From: a virus
Length of the DNA: 33,311 bases
IMG/VR virus record: IMGVR_UViG_3300007734_000594
Location: 1-33,311 of that record
Reading direction: 5' to 3' (one strand)
Shown: positions 22,689-30,284 of the stretch, piece after piece
Layout of the letters: every line of letters starts with the position of its first letter
How positions within the stretch are numbered: the stretch's first letter is position 1
The notes under the pieces: model-generated
Told to the model about the DNA's origin: nothing
Database searches by the model: none
The model's input: only the letters and a program-made list of their open reading frames with translations
Translations under genes and position numbers: made by a program

Positions 22689-24899
22689 TTATTCTCCCAG
22701 ACTCAAGCGGTATTCCATACCGATTAAGTTAAGCTTCAACGGATAGGGCTGCGTTATGCTGATCTGCCCCGTCTCAGTATAACCCAGAATGCCATGCACT
22801 GTCTTTAGCCCTGTAACGAGCCCGACGGCCTCATCAAGCGGCGTGGTCCCATAGGACGTAAACGGAACTGTTGTGCCGTTGATCGCCATGCTTTGGCTGT
22901 CTTTGACCAAGGCATCGACCCGCAGGACGCGCTTCTTTACGCCAACAGAAGTCCCGGTTGATAGGTTTGGTTCTTGCGGCATGGTTCTGATCAAAACATC
23001 AAAGTCGATGCCGATCTGATACGATGTGGTTGCGGGCGAGGTAAACGTGATTTGATACGGGGATGTATTGGGAACAGTTTGGTTTGCATCAACAAAGCCG
23101 TTACGCAAGATCTTTACTTGCGTGTTGCGAAGGTGAGCAACTGCAACTGAGGATCCAGATGTTCCTACAATTGCGCTGTCAACATTCACGCTCGATGAAA
23201 ACCGCTCCAAGTAATACTTGGTTGATCCGTTAATCGTGCGTTTCACGATGACAAACACGCGATCGATCTCGACTGCAACGGCAAGGAATTGATCGTTATA
23301 GCTAACCCCAGTCGTGAACTCTGAGGCTGCAATGACGCCTTGGCTCGACAAGATCGAATAGACAGTCATCGTCCCGCCGTCGCCGTTTACGACGTAAAGC
23401 GTATCGGTTTCGTCAGTCGATGTTCCCCGCCGGACAGCGAGATCGACCGGGTTTTTCACAAGGTGAGAGCTGAGAACGGACAGCGGTTGGATTGAGTAGC
23501 TGGCCGTTGTGTCGGTGTATTGGAAGGCGTTGATCGATTTGCCGCTGCGCTGGATGAACACAGATGCGCCGTTTAGATCCTGAATGGGAACGCCTGCCTT
23601 TGTGCCCAATCGCGTTTGCGGGCGAACCAACAACGTGCTGGGCGTGATCGGGCCATTGCTGGAGTTGGCGATGATGAACTCGCCGCCCGTCGTGAAGATC
23701 CGCAGATCAGATCCGGATGCGACGTTGACGATTGCGTTGTATTGGTCGGTATTGAGCGTCGCCTCGAGCCCCTCGTCGGCTAAGCCAGTGCCAAGATCGA
23801 AGTCGAAATAATTGATAACCCGGGATCCCCAGATTGTATTGGTCCGGCTTTTTGACCCGCCAAAGTAAAGACGGCCTTGGTGGAACGTGGCTGATCTCGG
23901 CCAGCCGCGTGTGGCAGACCACGAATCTTCGTAGCCATGCTCGCTCGTCCACTTCCCGCTTGTGATTGCCGATGTATCAAAGAACGGAACCGTTGTGACG
24001 GCCTTCATCACTGTGTCGGAGATATATTCGACATATCGAGCGCGGCCAAAGCCAGACGTAACTTGCAGATATTCGCCAACAGTGACCTCGGCAAACGGCA
24101 CGACCTTATAGCCCGTCGTTGAATTTGGGGCCGTTGTCCATGCAGGCGTAACAGTGGCAATCTTGGTGGAAGCCACATAACTCTCAATGTGCCGTGTTTG
24201 GCCCGATCCCGTGCCAGACGTTAGGACAATAAACATCCCTGCGGGCTGATCGTTTGTAGTAAACGACGTTGCACTCTTTAGCGTGATCGTTGTGCTGGTC
24301 CCGGCCTGAGCGTTTCCGGTATCTGTCGTTGCAGCCGATGCCGTGATGGTAACGTTGCCAGTTACTGCGCTGGGCGTGATTGTAAACTGAGGGGAATGCT
24401 CATCAAACTCATAAGCATATTTTGGGATGTTTGTGAGCGGAAGGTTTTCCCAAGTCCAGTTTGTGTCCGAGTTGCGAACAAGCCGTTTGGTCTGAAGATC
24501 TTGGTGGCAAATCACAATCGTATCGACGGCCTGCGTATAGTTTAACTCATCGAGCATGGCTGCGGTGAGCCCGGTCGCCGTGATATAGCTGTTCCCAGAT
24601 CCGTTGATGTTGGTCTGCAAAACGCCTGCCTTAAAGACATAGATCCGGCCACTGACAAAGACCAACAGGTAACTGTCTGTCGTGCTGTATTCGAACGGCA
24701 CAATCTTGAATGCGGTAAACCCGGTAAAGTCGTAAAGAAATTCGAGCCCGTCCCGGCGACGGACCCCGCCTTGTGGCTGGATCACCACGTTCTTTGCGGC
24801 CTCGAGCCCGTTTTGATATTGCTGCAAGTCGGTTCGCGATCTGAGCAGCGGATCCAGCTCCCCGCTGGTGAAGTTGGTCATAAACCGGACGATCCGCAT
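22689..24899 (-). CDS. Tail nozzle protein, T7 gp12 (tail tubular B)-like
   Basis: A 736-aa beta-rich protein. It starts with FTSGELDPLLRSRTDLQQYQNGLEAAKNVVI-type sequence and QPQGGVRRRDG, the signature at the front of podovirus nozzle proteins. An alternating-strand body with WTSEHGYEDSWSATRGWPRSATFHQGRLYFGGSKSRTNTIWGS at about 315-360 is a conserved propeller-like motif. Hexameric nozzles cap the tail tube below the gp11-like adaptor, and the two genes are adjacent here in the usual order. GAGG lies seven bases before ATG 24899. Confidence 0.85.
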   Translation of the reverse strand: MRIVRFMTNFTSGELDPLLRSRTDLQQYQNGLEAAKNVVIQPQGGVRRRDGLEFLYDFTGFTAFKIVPFEYSTTDSYLLVFVSGRIYVFKAGVLQTNINGSGNSYITATGLTAAMLDELNYTQAVDTIVICHQDLQTKRLVRNSDTNWTWENLPLTNIPKYAYEFDEHSPQFTITPSAVTGNVTITASAATTDTGNAQAGTSTTITLKSATSFTTNDQPAGMFIVLTSGTGSGQTRHIESYVASTKIATVTPAWTTAPNSTTGYKVVPFAEVTVGEYLQVTSGFGRARYVEYISDTVMKAVTTVPFFDTSAITSGKWTSEHGYEDSWSATRGWPRSATFHQGRLYFGGSKSRTNTIWGSRVINYFDFDLGTGLADEGLEATLNTDQYNAIVNVASGSDLRIFTTGGEFIIANSSNGPITPSTLLVRPQTRLGTKAGVPIQDLNGASVFIQRSGKSINAFQYTDTTASYSIQPLSVLSSHLVKNPVDLAVRRGTSTDETDTLYVVNGDGGTMTVYSILSSQGVIAASEFTTGVSYNDQFLAVAVEIDRVFVIVKRTINGSTKYYLERFSSSVNVDSAIVGTSGSSVAVAHLRNTQVKILRNGFVDANQTVPNTSPYQITFTSPATTSYQIGIDFDVLIRTMPQEPNLSTGTSVGVKKRVLRVDALVKDSQSMAINGTTVPFTSYGTTPLDEAVGLVTGLKTVHGILGYTETGQISITQPYPLKLNLIGMEYRLSLGE

Positions 24900-24900
24900 T

Positions 24901-25518
24901 TCAATACCTCACAGAGATCAGCGAAAAATCCTCGATTGTTTTGCTTAGCTGGCCTCGGCTGTCGATGTTGACAGCTTCGCGGAACAAGCCGCCTCGATTG
25001 TTTTCGCCGAGCGAACCGAAAGCGACCGCCCGGTAATACTCGGCCTTTGATGCTTGGTCGGTGATCACCATTGCGATTTCCCCGGCAACCGCCGTTTTGA
25101 GCAAGCGCACGAAATAGGGGGGCATCGAGACTTCTGACACAGTGGATTGATAGTCGATATAGACTATTTCCATATTGGTTGTCAGCGTCGAGCCGTAGAT
25201 CTCCCAGCCATAGTTGATTGGCCGGGCCGTCGATGATCCGCTGTCAAATACAGCAAGCGCACCGGAAAGCATATTGCTGGGGAGCTGATAAGCGTAGCGC
25301 CATTCGTTTGTTGGGGCCGTAGCCAAGCGCGAAAGCTGCACCTTGCGGACAGACCAAGACCACGCATAAGAACTTAGCAAGCTGTCGCGAATATCTGGGT
25401 AAAGGCGATTACACGCAGTCGCTGCGGGCGTCCCTTCGGTTAGAGACGAAATAACGCTGGCTCCAAGCATAACCAGCGCATCAGAACAAATCGAAACGTC
25501 AGTGTCGCCAGTTGCCAT
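24901..25518 (-). CDS. Tail tube adaptor, T7 gp11 (tail tubular A)-like
   Basis: A 205-aa protein with the helical adaptor core typical of gp11-like gatekeepers. CSDALVMLGAS is followed by ACNRLYPDIRDSLLSSYAWSW, then beta parts YQLPSNML and GWEIYGSTL, and helices with RLLKTAVAGEIAMVITDQASKAEYY. It connects the portal ring to the nozzle. It is preceded by an 8-bp hairpin (25540-25563) and has only a weak ribosome site (GGGGTAGCAA) before ATG 25518. The weak site may reduce its output relative to the capsid genes upstream. Confidence 0.85.
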   Translation of the reverse strand: MATGDTDVSICSDALVMLGASVISSLTEGTPAATACNRLYPDIRDSLLSSYAWSWSVRKVQLSRLATAPTNEWRYAYQLPSNMLSGALAVFDSGSSTARPINYGWEIYGSTLTTNMEIVYIDYQSTVSEVSMPPYFVRLLKTAVAGEIAMVITDQASKAEYYRAVAFGSLGENNRGGLFREAVNIDSRGQLSKTIEDFSLISVRY

Positions 25519-25536
25519 TTGCTACCCCAGCAGGAG

Positions 25537-25563
25537 GAAATGGGGCGACCTGAGCCGCCCCAT
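25537..25563 (-). terminator. Candidate attenuating terminator after the capsid genes
   Basis: Read on the minus strand, an 8-bp perfect stem ATGGGGCG/CGCCCCAT (25563-25556 and 25547-25540) with an 8-base loop is followed by a short TTT. It lies between the small head-protein gene and the tail adaptor gene, the place where T7-like phages partly terminate transcription to favour capsid. The T-tract is short, so partial termination is the most that can be claimed. Confidence 0.45.
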
Positions 25564-25571
25564 CTTGGTTG

Positions 25572-25850
25572 TTAGTCGGTGTCGGTTGCAGCCAAGACAG
25601 TGCCGTCTGCAACGTCAACAACGCCAGAAGCGTTGCTCAGCACTTGCGTCAAGGAGCAAACGGCCGTGGTCCCGGTCGAGCTTACGACATAGATCAAGTC
25701 GCCAACGGCCAAAGTGTTAGCCAGAGCGTTGAAATATCCCGTAACACGAACAGTCGCCAAAGCATCTGCCGTTTTATAGGCGTAAATGCTTGGGGCTGCG
25801 CCGCGCTTGGACGCCGAAACAGTGGTGAAGCCAGTCGAAGAGTAAGCCAT
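25572..25850 (-). CDS. Small head (capsid-associated) protein, 92 aa
   Basis: A 92-aa beta-rich protein with the pattern of small proteins encoded directly after podovirus capsid genes. The order is SGFTTVSASKRG-like start, SIYAYKT-ADALATV, then VTGYFNALANTLAVGDLIYVVSS and a TxxLAATDTD end. Likely roles are capsid decoration or head stabilisation, but this is inference from position and the VGDLIYVV-type barrel strands. AAGGAAGG lies upstream of ATG 25850. It is encoded 12 bp after the capsid gene and followed by the candidate attenuator. Confidence 0.72.
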   Translation of the reverse strand: MAYSSTGFTTVSASKRGAAPSIYAYKTADALATVRVTGYFNALANTLAVGDLIYVVSSTGTTAVCSLTQVLSNASGVVDVADGTVLAATDTD

Positions 25851-25862
25851 GATGCGCCTTCC

Positions 25863-26696
25863 TTATTCGGTGCAGGAAATTGCGACAACGCCTTCGTCAT
25901 CGATGGAAATTGCGCCCGCCGAGAACATCGAGGAAACCAAGTAGCTGGTTTTCTCGGGGATATAGTTCACTTCGGTCTTTTGCGCCATCGATTCAGCGTA
26001 GCCAATTGCGTCCATGTGCCAAGCAAAGCAAGTCCGGGTGGACGGCTTAGGCAGGCCACCCTCGTCGCGATCACCGATCGTGATGAAGTTGAAGCCCATG
26101 AACTGGTTCACTTCACCGCGAACCAGCGCCTTAACAACAGCGAAGTCCGAGGAAGTGATGGTGGTCGAACCCAGCATGGCATCGAGCTGCGAAGCGTGAA
26201 CCAACATATAGCGGTTTTCAGCCGGAACATTTTTGGTGTTCAGAGCTTTGGCCGCAGCGCGGATCTTTTCGATGTTCATGTTCGAGGTCGCGCCGCCAAT
26301 GCCAGTGGCAACAGTCGAAGCGCCAGAAGCGGCGTTCAAAGCATCGATGATGATCTGATCGCAACGACGAGCAATCGACTTCGAAACCACTTGGACCAGC
26401 TCCCGGCGCTCATCAAAGTTGATGTGCGACTGGTGGAAGATGTCCGAGTATTCAGCAGCGATATAGTCGGTCATGCTGGCAGTCACCGAGCCGTAGGTGA
26501 CGTTCAGCGGGGTTACATCGGTCTGTGCGACGCGCAGGGTTGCGACGCCTTTACCGATCTTTGGGAACTTAACAGTGTTGCCTTGAACACCAGTGCGGGT
26601 GCGGGTCGTGCCGCGCAACACCGACTCAGCTTGATACGCCTGCTTAACCTCGGATTCGAAGAGGTCAACAAACGCCGTTGTGACGTTCTGCGCCAT
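25863..26696 (-). CDS. Major capsid protein
   Basis: A 277-aa HK97-fold-type capsid protein with the layout of T7/phiKMV-like and Bcep22-like capsids. VTTAFVDLFESEVKQAYQ starts it, GKGVATLRVAQTDVTPLN and the YIAAEYSDIFHQSHINFDERRELV block follow, then the spine helix RRCDQIIIDALNAASG. The A-domain includes DFAVVKALVRGEVNQFMGFNFI and WHMDAIGYAESM. The length is short (usual 300-345). No separate proteolytic delta-domain is visible, and scaffolding is supplied by the adjacent upstream gene. AGGAG lies eight bases before ATG 26696. A 169-bp intergenic region with a promoter and inverted repeat precedes it. Confidence 0.9.
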   Translation of the reverse strand: MAQNVTTAFVDLFESEVKQAYQAESVLRGTTRTRTGVQGNTVKFPKIGKGVATLRVAQTDVTPLNVTYGSVTASMTDYIAAEYSDIFHQSHINFDERRELVQVVSKSIARRCDQIIIDALNAASGASTVATGIGGATSNMNIEKIRAAAKALNTKNVPAENRYMLVHASQLDAMLGSTTITSSDFAVVKALVRGEVNQFMGFNFITIGDRDEGGLPKPSTRTCFAWHMDAIGYAESMAQKTEVNYIPEKTSYLVSSMFSAGAISIDDEGVVAISCTE

Positions 26697-26756
26697 AGCA
26701 GAATCTCCTATATGAGTTTCAAACTAGACGCGATCCGTTATCCGAAATCGGGCGGT

Positions 26757-26850
26757 TCGCTTGCGTGTTTTGGCCGCGCCGGGCCAGCAGGACTTACTGC
26801 ATAGAGGGGCCACTAGGGTTATCCATCCCCGCCAAGATACACGCAAGCGA
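26757..26850. repeat. 12-bp inverted repeat element upstream of the capsid gene
   Basis: TCGCTTGCGTGT (26757-26768) and its exact reverse complement (26839-26850) are 70 bp apart. In the minus-strand transcript, an internal TTGGC/GCCAA pair can extend the stem. Inside lie GCAG/CTGC with loop TAAGTC, GGGG/CCCC, and TGGCC/GGCCA with loop CGGCGC, giving a branched structure. It fills most of the gap between scaffold and capsid genes. Possible roles are an RNA-processing or stability element for the capsid mRNA, or a DNA-level site. The repeat is certain, the role is not. Confidence 0.55.
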
Positions 26851-26862
26851 TAGCTCTGTAAA
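26834..26862 (-). promoter_or_regulatory. Candidate late promoter for the capsid gene
   Basis: On the minus strand, TTTACA (26862-26857, five of six to the -35 consensus), a 17-bp spacer and TATCTT (26839-26834, four of six) lie just after the scaffold stop. The form resembles the TTGATA-N17-TATCGT promoter at 32920. It would add extra transcription for the capsid. The upstream arm of the 12-bp inverted repeat lies in its spacer, so a protein binding there could block it. Confidence 0.4.
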
Positions 26863-26865
26863 CAG

Positions 26866-27615
26866 TTAGGCGTTTTGAGCCTTCATCCACTTCGATGTGA
26901 TGCCATCAGTATAGATCCGATCTTTGCCATAGCGCGGATCTTGCATCGCAGCCTCGAGGTCGGCCCGGGTCATTGCCGGCGTATTTACCGCCGGAGCGAC
27001 GGGTAGGTTTTCGTTTGTGAAAGACTGGATCATCTTCACCATTGCGTTGATCGATGAGGCATTGTCCAAGCCAGACGCGATTGCGTCTCGCTCTTCGTTC
27101 GACAACCCAAGCTTCATAATGTGGCGCTCGACCATTTCGATCTTTTCACGCGCTCGCTCTCCAAGCTTTGCCATCTCAGCTTTGCGATCGATCTCGAACG
27201 ATTCGACTTGCTTCCCGGTAATCTCGGTGATCTTGCCGACAATATCCTCGAACGCTGCTTGGCTGATGCCCGTCTCTTTTGCCCAATCCTTAAAGGTGGA
27301 CAACATCGGATCATCTTCCGAAACACCCTTATCGACCAAGGGGGCCAGATCGTAATCCGTCTCCGGTGCTTTGTGTTTGCCGGATTTGAATTGCTTTTCC
27401 AGCTCGGAATAACTCTTTGCCAGCTTATCGACATCCGGGCCTTTGTCGGTCCAGAACTTTGCCGGGAAGCCATCCGGCCGGGACAGGTTTTCCGCCGGAG
27501 CTGCGGCGGGTTTCGGTTCTTCATGCAGAGGGATCGGCTGATCCCCTTGCGCCGTGGCTTCAGGTTGGCCGCTCAGCTTTACCAGCGGGCCTTCATCCAT
27601 TTGCGCTTCAGACAT
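26866..27615 (-). CDS. Capsid scaffold (assembly) protein
   Basis: A 249-aa acidic protein with podovirus scaffold layout. It has a disordered P/E/A-rich N-terminus, then RPDGFPAKFWTDKGPDVDKLAKSYSELEKQFKSGK (about 46-80), a conserved start of T7 gp9-type scaffolds. A YDLAPLVDKGVSEDDPMLSTFKDWAKETG helix and a long coiled middle follow. The C-terminus (ADLEAAMQDPRYG ... WMKAQNA) is a typical capsid-binding helix. Directly upstream of the capsid gene in the expected order. GGAG precedes ATG 27615, and it overlaps the Bbp19-like gene by 8 nt. Confidence 0.85.
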   Translation of the reverse strand: MSEAQMDEGPLVKLSGQPEATAQGDQPIPLHEEPKPAAAPAENLSRPDGFPAKFWTDKGPDVDKLAKSYSELEKQFKSGKHKAPETDYDLAPLVDKGVSEDDPMLSTFKDWAKETGISQAAFEDIVGKITEITGKQVESFEIDRKAEMAKLGERAREKIEMVERHIMKLGLSNEERDAIASGLDNASSINAMVKMIQSFTNENLPVAPAVNTPAMTRADLEAAMQDPRYGKDRIYTDGITSKWMKAQNA

Positions 27616-27859
27616 TGTTGCTCTTCTCCACTCGCCGCTCGATCATGCGAACCAATTCGCACATCCCAGCCCGGCAATAGCCATAGCTGGGATCTTCGCC
27701 CGGGACGAAAACGGGCTGCTCGATCGTTATCGATCGCATATGTGCCAGAACCCTCTGGCCTTCGGGAGACTTGAACAGCTTCCCGTAAATGAAATCCAGA
27801 TCATCCGGAGCAGCTCGAGCGTTTAGAGCTGGCGATAGATCTGCCCATCCGTCACTCAT
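27608..27859 (-). CDS. Bbp19-like phage protein
   Basis: An 83-aa protein resembling the Bbp19 domain of Bordetella phage BPP-1 relatives. The conserved part reads FKSPEGQRVLAHMRSITIEQPVF, then GYCRAGMCELVRMIERRVE. It is usually encoded between portal and scaffold, as here. The role is unknown; it may be a small head-assembly factor. It overlaps the portal stop as ATGA and the scaffold start by 8 nt, consistent with coordinated translation. Confidence 0.72.
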   Translation of the reverse strand: MSDGWADLSPALNARAAPDDLDFIYGKLFKSPEGQRVLAHMRSITIEQPVFVPGEDPSYGYCRAGMCELVRMIERRVEKSNNV

Positions 27860-29412
27860 TGAGCTGCTCCTTGTGGTGCTTGCTGTGCCATTGCGGCCTG
27901 CTGCTCAGCCATTTGCTGTTGCTGCATTTGCTTGAAGAACGCCATTTGCTCCTCCTGCGTCGCAATAATCCGGCTATCAATGCCCATGCGCTCGGCGACA
28001 AATTGCAACAAGCGCGAGATCGACACAGTTGCGGAACCATTTGGCCCCATGCCCATAGCGATCTGCGTGTATTGCATTGCGTCTTGCACCTCTTGCAGCT
28101 TTTGCGCCTGAGACAGCGGCGACACCGGGGTGACTTTGACCTCAAGCCCGTTAACGCGCAGCGGCATATCGATCAGCGCCATTTGGTCCATGACGAAAAG
28201 GATCCGCGTCACGACCGGGATCATTGTCTCGTTGATCAATCGGCCAAAAGCAGAGCCAAGGTTGGTGGCAAGCTCCCGGGTGCGCTCCGAGATCTCTGTC
28301 GCCGACCTTGCGCTCATGTTGTCCGGCGGCAACGTGTCATCCATCAAGATCTTTTTGATGTTCATGCGCAAATCATTGACGATGATCTGAGACAAGTTAA
28401 AGTCGCTCGAGCGCGGAAGCGGCATAAGGCTTGGGCCCTGCGGCCCGCCATTACGAGCAACCGCGATCACTGAGCCCGGCTGGATCCGAACGTTATTCGG
28501 GTTAAGAACGCCGTCATCTGCCGCAGTGTAAACCCCGGCCACCGCAATGCTGGCATTTTTCAACACCAGCTCGAGCGTCTTGTTGAGCGTTTTGATATCG
28601 GGAATGGCCGTAACCAATGGGCCACGCCCATAAACTTCGCCCGCAACCTTCATGTAACGCGCAACGACAAACGGATTTGACTTCATCGTGCGTTGGACTA
28701 GCTCATGGTTCTTGCCGGGCCAGATCACATGGTAGTTAAACACGCCCATGTCCTTGTCAAAGATCACCGCGTCGATCAGATCGATGTCCTTGTCCGGCGC
28801 GCTGTCAATCTCTTGCTGAATGTTCGACGGAATGTTTGCGTCCGGATATTCCTGCTTGATCGCCTCGCCCTTCATGCGGAGCTTGCGATAAACATTGTCA
28901 ACAGTCCCAAACGGCCCTTCCTCAAAAGCGACGAGATATTGAGGCACAGGCGTAAATCGGATCGGCGTCACTTCATCGCCGGGCATGATCATCATCACGG
29001 CCGTGCCGACGCATAGATCAAGCAGAAACTCACCGATCGCCAAATCAAAGTTGGTCTGACGCAGCGTTTCGAACATCCGCTCGGTGTATGCGTCAAGAAC
29101 TTGGGTCGCTTGCTCTTTCTTGTCTTGCGGGATTGAGCTTCCGGCCTCGAGCCTGCACCATTTTTTGTAGGGTGGGAACAATCCAGCTTGGATCCGGTTG
29201 GCAAAGCGCTGGGTTGCGTGGATCGCCGTCGAGTCAAAGACCCGAGACATTTTGTTTTGCCCGGCAACACCGCCTTCGTAGAAGCCGCTGTAGAGATTGC
29301 GCTGCGGAAGCGCGAACTCATAGCAATCCTCGTAGATCGAGCGCCATTCATCTTTGCGGGTTTGGGCTTTTGCCTCCCGCTCCATGATCTGTTTGACGTT
29401 AAGTTTTGCCAT
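27856..29412 (-). CDS. Portal (head-tail connector), T7 gp8-like
   Basis: A 518-aa portal. KDEWRSIYEDCYEFALPQRN near the start, then ATQRFANRIQAGLFPPYKKWCRLEAG and TNFDLAIGEFLLDLCVGTAVMMI, are hallmarks of the gp8-type connector. The middle has RSATEISERTRELATNLGSAFGRLINETM, the helical stem region. The C-terminus is a Gln/Met/Ala-rich tail (FFKQMQQQQMAEQQAAMAQQ), longer than needed for the ring and likely facing the head interior. Twelve copies would form the vertex. The size is normal for the family. A 14-nt overlap with the small gene upstream and the ATGA to the Bbp19-like gene follow the local style. Confidence 0.92.
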   Translation of the reverse strand: MAKLNVKQIMEREAKAQTRKDEWRSIYEDCYEFALPQRNLYSGFYEGGVAGQNKMSRVFDSTAIHATQRFANRIQAGLFPPYKKWCRLEAGSSIPQDKKEQATQVLDAYTERMFETLRQTNFDLAIGEFLLDLCVGTAVMMIMPGDEVTPIRFTPVPQYLVAFEEGPFGTVDNVYRKLRMKGEAIKQEYPDANIPSNIQQEIDSAPDKDIDLIDAVIFDKDMGVFNYHVIWPGKNHELVQRTMKSNPFVVARYMKVAGEVYGRGPLVTAIPDIKTLNKTLELVLKNASIAVAGVYTAADDGVLNPNNVRIQPGSVIAVARNGGPQGPSLMPLPRSSDFNLSQIIVNDLRMNIKKILMDDTLPPDNMSARSATEISERTRELATNLGSAFGRLINETMIPVVTRILFVMDQMALIDMPLRVNGLEVKVTPVSPLSQAQKLQEVQDAMQYTQIAMGMGPNGSATVSISRLLQFVAERMGIDSRIIATQEEQMAFFKQMQQQQMAEQQAAMAQQAPQGAAQ

Positions 29413-29560
29413 TATGCTTTGCGCCTTCTTTGTGCTTGGATGCTTCCTCGATCTTGTTGATCGTCCCGTAAACGTAGGCGTCTTGACGATCGCCCTTCAG
29501 GCCAAGCCGCTTGGCGCTCAAAAGCAGCTCTCGTTTCACCTTCTTCATGTTCTTAGGCAT
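29399..29560 (-). CDS. Small basic protein upstream of portal, 53 aa
   Basis: A 53-aa lysine-rich protein, read from ATG 29560 to TAA 29399 (KVKRELLLSAKRLGLKGDRQ; YVYGTINKIEEASKHKEGAK). AGGAG lies eight bases before the ATG, a clear ribosome site, and it overlaps the portal start by 14 nt. It is helical and basic. Small genes are common here in related phages. Nothing identifies its function; binding to nucleic acid or to the acidic portal is possible. Confidence 0.66.
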   Translation of the reverse strand: MPKNMKKVKRELLLSAKRLGLKGDRQDAYVYGTINKIEEASKHKEGAKHNGKT

Positions 29561-29584
29561 CGGCCCAACTCCTGAACTGTTTGG

Positions 29585-29806
29585 TTACATTCCGGTTCCG
29601 AGCGTTTTGCCCAACTGCGAACCTTCAGAGGTTTGGTTCTTCAAGGGCGAGAACAGCAAGCGCAGACCGCCAGTCTGCATTAGGCGCAAGCGAGATGAAG
29701 CGTCGGCCAATGCCTTCTGCTCTTGGGCAGCGGCCTTATCCTCGGCATTTTTTTGAGCCGCCTCAACAGCCGGATCAACCTTTGGAGTAGTATTACGGAA
29801 GCCCAT
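29585..29806 (-). CDS. Hypothetical head-module protein, 73 aa
   Basis: A protein of 73 residues. A helical, alanine/lysine-rich stretch (VEAAQKNAEDKAAAQEQKALADASSRLRLM) is followed by a polar tail (GGLRLLFSPLKNQ ... LGKTLGTGM). ATG 29806 has AAGGA nine bases upstream and overlaps the GNAT-like gene end by 14 nt. The in-frame ATG at 29854 lies within that gene and is less likely. Its place between terminase and portal suggests a minor head protein. No family recognised. Confidence 0.6.
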   Translation of the reverse strand: MGFRNTTPKVDPAVEAAQKNAEDKAAAQEQKALADASSRLRLMQTGGLRLLFSPLKNQTSEGSQLGKTLGTGM

Positions 29807-30284
29807 GTTCTGATATCCTTGCCATAAGTAGATGATCTGATCCATTCGCGCCAAACTTGCGCATGATCCCTTCTACATCAAAACCATTCCACTTGGCAAA
29901 CCTGAAAGCGGTATCGTTTGTTGGGTCAACAACCACATGAATCCGCCTAAACACCCTTTCGTCGAGAAAATGTTGGTAAATTTTGCGGCTTCCACGGCAC
30001 ACCGATATCGCATGGCGGTCAATATCGACGCCCGGAAGCAGCCAAGCTTCGCCCACGCCGGGTGAAACTGTCCGGATCCCAAAGCAGACCACTGGTTTTC
30101 CGTGAAACATCCCGGTCCAAGACGCAAGAGGGTCAGCCGTTTGCGCAATTCTGTCTAGGATAGATGGATCATCGCGCACCTCTGACCGCTCGGGCTCTCT
30201 TAGATCTAGCCGATTGAGGTGCTGCGGCTGAAATTTGGTGATCGTCTGGCCGGATGTGGTTTTAAAAATTGGGAGATCGATCAT
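29793..30284 (-). CDS. GNAT-fold (acetyltransferase-like) phage protein
   Basis: A 163-aa protein with a GNAT-like pattern. A SWTGMFHGKPVVCFGIRTVSPGVGEAWLL strand pair and a helix-forming RGSRKIYQHFLDERVFRRIHVVVDP are followed by NDTAFRFAKWNGFDVEGIMRKFGANGSDHLLMAR. The last segment matches GNAT motif B with the AxRFYxKxGF-like turn. Similar proteins are encoded beside portal or terminase genes in T7-like and BPP-1-like podoviruses and are thought to be minor head components or to modify a virion or host protein. A clear acetyl-CoA loop (Q/RxxGxG/A) is not visible, so activity is doubtful. TGATG joins it to terminase. Confidence 0.72.
   Translation of the reverse strand: MIDLPIFKTTSGQTITKFQPQHLNRLDLREPERSEVRDDPSILDRIAQTADPLASWTGMFHGKPVVCFGIRTVSPGVGEAWLLPGVDIDRHAISVCRGSRKIYQHFLDERVFRRIHVVVDPTNDTAFRFAKWNGFDVEGIMRKFGANGSDHLLMARISEHGLP

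Noticed and set aside
25569-26804. 411-codon plus-strand open frame antisense to the capsid gene
   Set aside because: The minus strand carries a clear capsid protein and small head protein with ribosome sites. The plus frame uses a poor start and reads as composition shadow.
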